From Mucidula mucida (taxonomy: Eukaryota > Basidiomycota > Agaricomycetes > Agaricales > Physalacriaceae), in NCBI GenBank assembly GCA_015501055.1, contig JADNYV010000784.1, positions 1 to 15,654 on the forward strand: a stretch of DNA of 15,654 nt, written 5' to 3'. Made by a program: the position numbers and the translations under genes. Shown one piece after another: positions 8,502 to 15,654 of the stretch (position 1 is the stretch's first letter; every line of letters begins with the position of its first letter). The notes beneath the pieces are model-generated. The model had not been told where the DNA came from and ran no database searches. It worked only from the letters and a program-made list of their open reading frames with translations.

Positions 8502-11500
8502 ATGGCACAGGCATTTGGGCAGCCCAACAAGGGCACGCTCGTCCCAGGACAGATGATTACAGTCAACAAATACACCGTCCAGGTCGACCGATATCTCTCA
8601 CAAGGTCAAACTGCAATGTTTACTACGTCGGGCTCGTCCTGAATTATCATTCAGGTGGTTTCGCACATGTCTATCTCGTTCGAACAGCGACGCCCGTGTA
8701 CAACACGACATATCATGTCTTGAAACGCATGGCTGTCCCGGACGAAAAGATGCTCACAGAAGTCAAGCAGGAGGTGGATGTCATGGTGCGCCCGTCTGCC
8801 ATAATTTTGCATATTTGTAGCCTGACAACAGGTCAGAGACTTCTCAAAGGGCATCCAAACATCGTCCATCTCATCGATGCGGCGTCGCACAGGCTACCGG
8901 ATGGCAGCTACGAGGTTTTCATTCTCATGGAATTTTGCCCAGGTCAGCCTACAATGACTGAGGCGCTCCGACTATGATTGACGACCCTATACAGGCGGCG
9001 GAATCATTGACATGATGAACCGCCGACTACGCGAGCGGCTGACCGAGTCGGAGATCCTTACCATCTTTGTCGACGTCTGCGAGGGCGTAGCACATATGCA
9101 CAATGCCCGCCCAGCTCTCCTCCATCGCGACTTGAAGGTTGAAAACATTCTCCAGTCCTCACCCACATCATACAAGCTCTGTGATTTCGGTTCATCTGCA
9201 CGACCATCAAAAGTGCCCAACAACGCGGATGAAGTTCGCGCCCTCGAGATGGACCTCAATCGACATACCACGCTGCAATACAGGGCCCCTGAAATGGTCG
9301 ACCTTTACCTGCGCCGACCCGTAGATGAGAAAAGCGACGTATGGGCCCTTGGTGTATTGCTATACAAACTCTGCTACTACACCACCCCTTTTGAGGAACA
9401 CGGTCCCTTGGCGATTCTCAATGTCATGTACAAGATTCCCCCATATCCTGTCTATTCGCCTCAAATGAACGCCTTGATCGGTGTGTAGCTATTACACATT
9501 GACTCTCATTCTACTAACACATCCTCCTCTAGGATCTATGCTTAGGGAACATGGCGTACATCGACCATCTGTCTTTGAGCTACTTGACACAGTTCATCGA
9601 ATGCGAGGATCAAAATCGCAATTCCATTATAGTCATCGTGTCGCTCCGCCTCTCTCCCCATCCAAGATCAAACCGGCAGCTTCTCCCAATCCTTTGGATA
9701 GCACGATTTCCTATCGTGCTGCTCCTCAAGCTGCGATGAACGCCAAAATGACCATTACTCCCTCCATATCTCCATCAAAGAATGCGGGAGTGCAGGCGCG
9801 CGACAAGGTACTAGAGGCAATAGCACCCATGAGGCGAGGCCGTCCGACACGAACGTCTGAGGATTCTGCTTCCACCTCGACCAGCACGTCCAAGGAGCAA
9901 TGGTTAAACGACAACTTTGAAGTAGACGAAGATGACGCTTGGAAGTCAGCGATGAAGACAGCTTCTTCGTCTAAGCCGACTGTCAATAAGGATGATGCGT
10001 GGTCTGTTCCTTCACAGACAGCGAAGGCTCCTGGGGCTGCCCAGGGCTTTGGGGATGATTTCTCCAAGACTCAATGGGATGGGAAGATACGAACTGCCGA
10101 TGTTTCCTCTTCGCCCCCAGTCTCCAAGTCCACGACAGCTAAACCTCCTTCATTGGGTGCCAGTGCAACTTTGGGCTATTCCAGTGCAAAGTCAAATTCC
10201 AAGAAGGATCGAGATGCCTTTGAAGGGCTCGGCCTGGCGGTTTCGGACAATAAACCGGCACCCACTCTGGGCGAGGCGCGGAAATTGAGGACGGGTTTGG
10301 CAACTATGACTACAACTTTCTACAATAGCAGCGTTGGCGGTTATGCTGGCTCCAATGGCAAACCATATCCCCAGCCAATGCGCCCATCTCCATCACCCCA
10401 ACCGCACTTACAGCCTCCTCAGACTTCAGCGTTGAAGCCGAGCAGCTCCGGGTCATCGTGGCAGGCACTGCGACCTCCTTCTCGTCCAGCATCTTCACAG
10501 CCTGTTGAGAATGCAACGCCTGAATCGAGGTTCCCTTCATTGGAAGAATTAGATGCTCATTTTGGTGGTAACACGAAATCCGCGCCCGATATCGGGAAAC
10601 TGTCGAGCTCACCCGGGCGTAGCGATCCGCATTCACGGGTGCACGAAGCCCCGTCCACTGGGTTGGCGCGCAGAGCTTCATCAAGAATGGCTCCTCCCAG
10701 CGCTTCTCGTGGTCAAGATGGTATTCGCTCGGAACAGGTGACGGGATATGCCATGCGAGAATCTCGCAAGGAACCAACGGGTGATTACAAGGTTTACGAG
10801 TCGAAAAGGCATGAAAGGCCAAACGGGGCACCTCCATCGTCGTCAGATTCGTCTTTCCAGCGGTCGCCGGTGGTGCGAAAGCAGCGCTCAGCTGAAATGA
10901 GACCCAAAGTTAAAGAGACTCTGACCTCGTCGACACCGTCACGCCCGCCAGCAACACCTTCTTCTAAGGCTTCATCTAGCACGAAGACACCTCGTCTCCC
11001 ACCTAGGCCTTCTCCTTCGAACAAAGATTGGCTCACAGGCGACGACGACGAAATTGAGAAGATTCCATCTCATTATACTACCCCGGCGCGGCCTTCGGAT
11101 GCACCACAACCTGTCCTTCGTCAATCACCTACAAAGCGTGCTTCATATATTGAAAAGAGTTCAATATCAATACCCGAGGCATCTGTTGCCCAACATGACC
11201 ATGTACCTCTTCCTCCGCCATCACCATTATCAACCGCCCCAAGCGAGAACACCGAAATGATCAACCGGGCGAATCGCGTGTTTCCTCCACTTGAGATCAA
11301 TACAGACCGTAACGCTCCTCCACTCCGCAGTCCTGGCCTTACTGACAACTGGAGTCCTGTTGCTGCCAAGATGCCTCAAACTAAGGATCCAGAGTCTTCA
11401 TCAAGTGCTGATGAAGGTCGGAAGACGTTAGTCCATCTCCTCAGCCCAAACCCGTGGAGCGGAGGACTCGGAAGGGTCGACAGAGTTCCGTGCATGATCT

Positions 11501-12415
11501 GGTGGACTTGTGGGGAGGAGGAGCAGCAATGGCTGCGCCCAAAGAGAAGGAGAAGGAATCGACGAGATCTACTATTACGCCGATAACGCCAAAGACGCCT
11601 ACCACGAAGGCTCAGCGCCGGACAACGATGATGGTTGGCTCGACGTTGACTGAGTCCAAACATGATAGACCTTCGGCGTTATTGTTATCTAATGATCCTG
11701 GCCGTACCCCTCAACCCATGAAGTCGAGGACGGCCTCCGGACGGCACGAGAAGCAGCCATCATCCTCTGCTGCGCCATCTCCATCGCCCATATCTCCTCG
11801 TGGCCGTCCCCAGTCGATGTTCATCTTCCCCAGCACAGATTCCCCGGCGCCTTCGTCGGCGACATCGTCCGGTCTGTCTGCCCCAGACGAGCCGAAACCT
11901 AGAACAGCACGGCGGACATCTATCAACGATATGGTACAGAAGTTCGAGGCCATCGATGCAAGTGCGCGAGTTTTCGGCTCCAAGGCGACCAGCCTCAAGT
12001 CGCCTACGGAGAATGGACGTCTACCATCAATACCCACAGGCGGCGCCCGATCCGAGCATGCTGTGCCCATGAAGGCTACGCTGCCCGTTCCAGAAGAGGC
12101 CATGCAAATGGCTCCCGTCACTCGGACGTCGCCAAGACCCATCTCACCGCTGGGTCAGAAGCACATCGTACCTCCGCCTAGGACATCCTCGATTAAGCCA
12201 GCGCCAGCTCGCAAGTTGACTGTTGACGACACTAGGAACGCTCAGGGAGAAGTTCGTTCTCCTTCCCAGAGAAACCGTACCAGGGCGTCGGTAAACTTAT
12301 TGACCAGTGGCAGCGTAAGGCTGCAGAACCAGAAATACGATCGCCGACACCGAAGAGAGGCGGATTGGTGGTGAAGCGGGCTGGATTGGTGAGCGGTGGC
12401 GCTGGAAGAAGCTAA
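8502..12415 (+). CDS. Ark1/Prk1/AAK1 (NAK-family) serine/threonine protein kinase
   Basis: Kinase of the family that phosphorylates endocytic adaptors and actin-patch proteins. Exons 8502-8604, 8655-8785, 8837-8942, 8995-9480 and from 9533 are secure. The kinase domain (about 24-300) shows the NAK-type loop SQGGFAHVYLVRT, Lys58 (VLKRM), Glu74, HRDLKVENIL (Asp159), CDFGSS (Asp177), YRAPEMVDLY and SDVWALGVLLYKL. A long Ser/Pro-rich tail follows with short family-like boxes: two DDAW repeats, FPSLEELDAHF, SSVHDLVDLWGGG, TSINDMVQKFEAI and the C-terminal KPYQGVGKLIDQWQRK. Reaching the last boxes needs two further introns, 11431-11483 (donor GTCCAT) and 12168-12235 (donor GTACCT), giving about 1195 aa. 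Both are weak. A missing base near 11418 would explain the first equally well (SEDVSPSPQPKP becomes readable). The kinase is convergent with the CTR gene. Confidence 0.88.
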
Positions 12416-12546
12416 CTTACGATATTACACACCCATTATTTGGACTCTGTTTTGACGACAACTAATTATTCTCTGGATATACATTTGCATTGTCGATTTT
12501 TGATACAGCCCGTTGTGTAACACAAAGCAAAATAACAATAAGTAAG

Positions 12547-12570
12547 AAAGAGAGACAGAGAGAGAGAGGA
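12547..12570. repeat. GA-rich microsatellite
   Basis: A near-perfect (GA)n tract lies directly 3' of the CTR-like stop codon, inside the 155-bp convergent gap to the kinase. On the transporter transcript it reads as a CU-rich stretch in the 3' UTR. Length polymorphism between isolates is likely. Confidence 0.8.
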
Positions 12571-13535
12571 CTAAGCGTCTGAATCCGAATCAGACGCAGC
12601 TTCATAAGAGGACTGCCGCATGGCGTCGCGTCGTGTGTGGCCCAATAATGCGCGGGCGCCTTCCTTTCCCTTGCCGACCTCCCATGCGGCAGCGTCCTTG
12701 GCGTACATGTGCCCTTGAACACGGTCGGTATTGCCTCCGATGCCCAGTTGGTACGCTGCGGCGTCGGCACGCGCGAGATTCGAGTTATTGGGGTGTATGA
12801 ATATGTGGTCGGGCTTTGATTTGGAACGGGGCCGTGTTGAAACCTGTGTTGACTCCGTTGAAGACTCAGATAGCAAGGGCTGTTCGAGACCGTAAGACCT
12901 GTGGTGCGGTGAGTGGTGGAATGGAAGGGGAAGGGAGAGAACGCGTACTCTTTCTCGAGCGGTTGATAGTTCGGAGGGTGCTGATATTCGATGATGAATT
13001 GTGCGAAGGCTAATGTCGTGACCTTGAAATGGAGGGTGTGAGAATGGCTCCGGGGTAATGGATGGATAGTTGCTCACAGTAACCAATATGAGACTTCCAG
13101 TAGCGCCATCAGCGAGATGTTCAGTGTGAAAGAACAGAACAACTCACCCAACGTGGAACGACATGGCAATGAGCATGTACAATCTGCATGATTTCTGGAT
13201 CAGTGGAACACGGAGAGATTTGGACAATTTGAACATACAGCCGCAGGAAGGTCACGACCCAGTACAATGACGCCCGCCAGAGCGCATACTGCCAGCGACC
13301 GTGCCCAACAAAATGGGGACACCAGCGGTTGTCCGACGCGAAAGAAACCAGCCTGACAGAATCCGTCAGCTGTCAAGGCGTCCTTCGAAATCTTCTACCT
13401 TTCTGTCAGACATACTCCCACCGACAGCAGAGCGCCCGCTATGAAGCTCGAAAAAGAATCAAGATGAATGGCTGGTAAGAGAACGTGGGCGCCGCTGAAA
13501 GACCAATGCAAGTAATCCTCCCAATTTGAATCCAT
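12571..13535 (-). CDS. CTR-like (SLC31) copper transporter family protein
   Basis: Resembles the Ctr copper transporter family (PF04145): three membrane segments, trimeric Cu(I) uptake channels at the plasma membrane or vacuole. Six exons: 13535-13399, 13352-13239, 13183-13148, 13093-13078, 13022-12949 and 12898-12571, with introns of 46-55 nt, all in phase, giving 234 aa. The N-terminus DSNWEDYLHWSFSGAHVLLP fits non-methionine-rich fungal members. TM1 is about 27-42. TM2 carries the family MxxxM filter as MLIAM (Met87, Met91). TM3 is LILVTVTTLAFAQFIIEY. Missing compared with classical CTRs are Met/His-rich extracellular repeats and a GxxxG in TM3. A 110-residue tail follows, with HPNNSNLARADAAAYQLG and AWEVGKGKEGARALLG, ending in acidic SDSDSDA. 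The tail frame depends on the 50-nt intron 12899-12948 (GTACGC...CACAG). The family is fairly sure; copper transport itself is inferred. Confidence 0.78.
12575..12597. other. 8-bp perfect inverted repeat at the CTR-like stop codon
   Basis: GCGTCTGA and TCAGACGC form a stem with a 7-nt loop, ending two bases from the stop codon. On the minus strand it encodes the terminal SDSDSDA, so the palindrome may simply follow from Ser-Asp codon repetition. In RNA it could form a hairpin at the stop codon. Confidence 0.5.
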
Positions 13536-13859
13536 CGTTGCGCGAAAAGTAGAGTCAAGTTCGTTTGTTGACTTGGCAAGGTGAGAAGAAGAAGAAAATG
13601 TCAAGGTTTCTACCGCGACTGATATTGGCGGTATATCATGAGCAGAGTGAAATGAAGATGCGGTAAAGACTGGGTAAAGACCCCGATCTAGCCATTTCTA
13701 TGACGACCCAGGGTAAAACCTGCAGCTAAATTCGTCCACATCCGTTGATCCAAAAAGATGATACACATACGCTATACAAGAAATGCTACAGGTAAATACA
13801 ATACTGGACCACCTATAACGCAGGCTCGGTGGCAGCAGGAACAAGAGGTTGCCGTGTTC
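13536..13859. other. intergenic region between the EXO5 locus and the CTR-like gene
   Basis: This is 324 bp downstream of the EXO5 stop (13860-13862) and upstream of the CTR-like ATG (13535), both on the minus strand, so it serves as promoter and leader of the transporter. The minus frame is open for 23 codons upstream of the ATG but lacks another ATG there. I looked for copper-response motifs (GCTG core) and found only an imperfect one near 13725 (TTAGCTGC), which I do not claim as functional. Confidence 0.4.
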
Positions 13860-15654
13860 CTAACGCTTTCTCCTCCCTCCCTCGCAATCGTTCTTGTACT
13901 CACAATAACTAAATTAACCAAAGTCAACGAGATGGCCGATTCTGAAGAGTAATATCCTTACTTGCATCGCCGGGCATTTTCTATTGAAACGCCCTCAGCA
14001 GGACGTCTGCCGTGCCACCATTCCAGTATACTAACCAGGTAGTTGTCAAGGAATGTAGGGTCATGATCAAACTCCTTCGTTCCAATAATCCTGAATGGAT
14101 CCTCTTTCCGCGAAGGCATTGGCGTTGATGTGTTTACAGCTACGCCCAGCAAATTTGTTGGAAGCGGTAATGCATCCGCACCTAAGAACCGGTTAGAGCA
14201 TGTGTAAGTAAAGAGCGTTGCGACTTGCTAGCTTGGTAGTTCCTGTCGGAAAGCATCTTATTCCAGTGCTCCAATAACGACAGCTGCTGAGCCACGACAA
14301 TGTCGTCGGCGTCGGGAGGAAGTGCGTCGCCCGGTTTTGGGCTTCCGGCGACGATATACGAGCTGCAATGACTTCTCTAGACCGGAGATGTCCAATTCCG
14401 GAAATTCTTTCGGTCCATAGACGTGTCAAGTCGTCGAGACATGTAAACTGCACGTTCCAAGTAAACTGCGCGCATCCTCGATGAACTTGTCTGAGAAAGT
14501 CCAGTTTGAGTCGACGTCGACCCCCCTCCAGAATTCGACAAATCATAGGGATGTTCATATCCAGCAGGGAGGACAGAAGGTGATGATATGTCATGAGCTG
14601 GAGACGCGATTGCATAGTATCCTCGTCGGGGGTAAGAGAGTCTGTTTTACGAGACTGGTTGTCGATGAGCCTCAGTGTGTGCATGGGTTTGGAACGTCGC
14701 GCGACAGAAGCAGGGAACAGCGAATGGGCGAGTCAGGTATCTTGGTCGCATAATCAGTGATTCGTGATTGATTTTTCTGTAATATTATCGCACTTCTTTT
14801 GACTTCCGAGGGGAGAGAGACGCATCCCGAGAACGCTTTCTTCTTGGTAGCTTGTCTCACAATTTCATCCTGTAGACGCATGAGACTTTGCCGGCTTAAA
14901 TATCGGAGTTACTATTATCCCTGTTACTATATCTCCTCTGATGATACCGAACACAGGAACTTCGCGCTGCGAAGAAAGGTGTGAGCGACATCTTACAGTG
15001 ACTGAGTGCTAACCTACGGCCTGTCCTTCTGCGATGACTGATTGCATAGCGGACAACATGCACCAAGCTACAGTGATAGTGAGTGAAAGAATCTGGAATA
15101 TATTAGAGTCATACCGAAGACCCACCGTCTTCTTCAGTTGTGACGGTGACTTGAACGGCAACAGGTTTGAGCTGTTTTCCAACTTCTGTGAAGTGCCTAC
15201 TTGTCTATGAGCGTCGCCCTAGAGATGCAGTGTCATGCTTACACTTCCCTTCAAGATTTTATCATTGACGACGGCAACCTCTTTCTCTGCAACAATCGTC
15301 TTCCCAAGACGCGATACAAAAGATTTCGGGCGGTGCTCTAACTTCTTTGCGCTTGCATACAATCCATATTCAAATTTACTTCACACCTTATACAACGCGA
15401 ATGTATTTCTAAGACGACAAAGGACTTTCGTACTTACCAAGCTGTGACACCAAGTCAGTTACTGAAAGCCGCTTCGACTTGCGAAATCGCTGAAACGGAC
15501 TTCCGTTCTGGTATCTTCATATCCGGTAAGTCGTCCGACATACGTGATTTTGAACCCCCGGAGCTGCTAATCCGCTTTTAGACGATGATGACGACGAAGA
15601 AACACCGCCGGCGCATCCAGAATCTCGAAGTCCTGTTTCTGTGAGAGTGCCAAA
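13860..15654 (-). pseudogene. exonuclease V (EXO5/Dem1 family), frame-disrupted and cut by the right edge
   Basis: EXO5 is a Fe-S-containing single-strand DNA exonuclease of mitochondria or nucleus (PF09810). Conserved blocks appear in family order: SPFQRFRKSKRLSVTDLVS (15501-15445), A-W-C-E-V across intron 15387-15437, FEYGLYASAKKLEHR (from 15374), VAVQVTVTTEED, REVPVFG (14966-14946), and GII|DEI across intron 14870-14912, which supplies the catalytic Asp at 14869-14867. Then come LRLIDNQSR, DEDTMQSRLQLMTYHHLLSSLL, FSDKFIEDARSLL, VQFTCLDDLTRLW, LEKSLQLVYRRR, TKEFDHDP, LEWWHGRRPAEGV and the C-x2-C-x5-C cluster RRCNYCEYKNDC across intron 13909-13961. Between blocks the frame changes about a dozen times by single bases, mostly one base missing and several in A or G runs. 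The D-x-K motif reads DNQ. As given it cannot encode a full protein. A real pseudogene or a locally error-rich assembly are both possible. Confidence 0.75.
15341..15654 (+). other. possible antisense exon pair at the right edge
   Basis: On the + strand a frame open from about 15341 reaches a strong donor (GTAAGT at 15526). After a 56-nt intron with a GCTAAT branch-like site and a TTTTAG acceptor (15581), it continues in phase through an acidic run (five Asp, two Glu) and Pro/Ser-rich sequence to the window end. This is a credible intron, but it lies antisense to EXO5 blocks that have real family support and has no in-frame ATG here. It may be the edge of a neighbouring + gene or chance. Confidence 0.2.

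Noticed and set aside
10310..10837. 175-codon minus frame
   Set aside because: It is antisense to the continuous kinase tail and is a composition-driven shadow of Ser/Pro codons. The same applies to the minus frame at 11711-12142.
12462..12770. 102-codon minus frame with a hydrophobic run over the CTR-like 3' end
   Set aside because: It is the unspliced continuation of the transporter frame if the 50-nt intron 12899-12948 is ignored. Its hydrophobic run comes from the CU-repeat, while the spliced frame gives a far more protein-like tail.
14870..14912. Apparent loss of the EXO5 catalytic Asp (GII followed by VTP)
   Set aside because: This is intron sequence. Removing 14870-14912 (GTAACT...CTACAG) restores GIIDEI, so only the lysine change remains.
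1..15654. CRISPR arrays, tRNA/rRNA genes, insertion sequences, viral or toxin genes
   Set aside because: No spaced repeats, cloverleaf-like segments, transposase motifs or terminal inverted repeats were seen. Gene structure is typical of a fungal nuclear chromosome.

Overview
The window reads as nuclear DNA of a filamentous basidiomycete, most likely a mushroom-forming Agaricomycete. The genes are split by many short GT-AG introns (about 43-68 nt) with CTNAY-like branch sites. Intergenic gaps are short (80 to about 530 bp), both strands are used, and the recognisable proteins (Ark1/AAK1-type kinase, CTR-like transporter, EXO5, FHIT, RidA) are fungal-type. I see no rRNA, tRNA, CRISPR, insertion sequence or prokaryotic operon. 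Exon models were built by hand from splice motifs, phase continuity and family motifs.

Left third (1-3186): an edge-truncated open frame, then two tandem + strand genes (743-1632 and 2161-3186). They encode related single-anchor, Ser/Pro/Arg-rich proteins that I do not recognise. Their first exons both have 24 codons and the first intron sits at the same place and phase. The upstream copy has frame problems.

Middle (3503-8309): four genes of small-molecule or nucleotide metabolism. These are a salicylate-hydroxylase-like FAD monooxygenase (-), divergent from an FHIT dinucleoside-triphosphate hydrolase (+), then a RidA/YjgF deaminase (+), convergent with a 3-hydroxyisobutyrate-dehydrogenase-like NAD(P) oxidoreductase (-). 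Apart from one frame break in the monooxygenase, these splice cleanly.

Right (8502-15654): a large Ark1/Prk1/AAK1-family kinase (+, about 1195 aa), convergent with a CTR-like copper transporter (-). Behind the transporter, on the same strand, lies an exonuclease V (EXO5) locus running to the right edge. EXO5 is the oddest part. Conserved EXO5 blocks follow each other in the right order but are spread over all three frames by about a dozen single-base breaks, and the catalytic lysine position reads Gln. The flanking genes do not show this, so it is either a decaying gene or a locally poor assembly.

No single pathway joins these genes. The window looks like ordinary gene-dense fungal chromosome with two places worth attention: the tandem anchored paralogs and the EXO5 locus.
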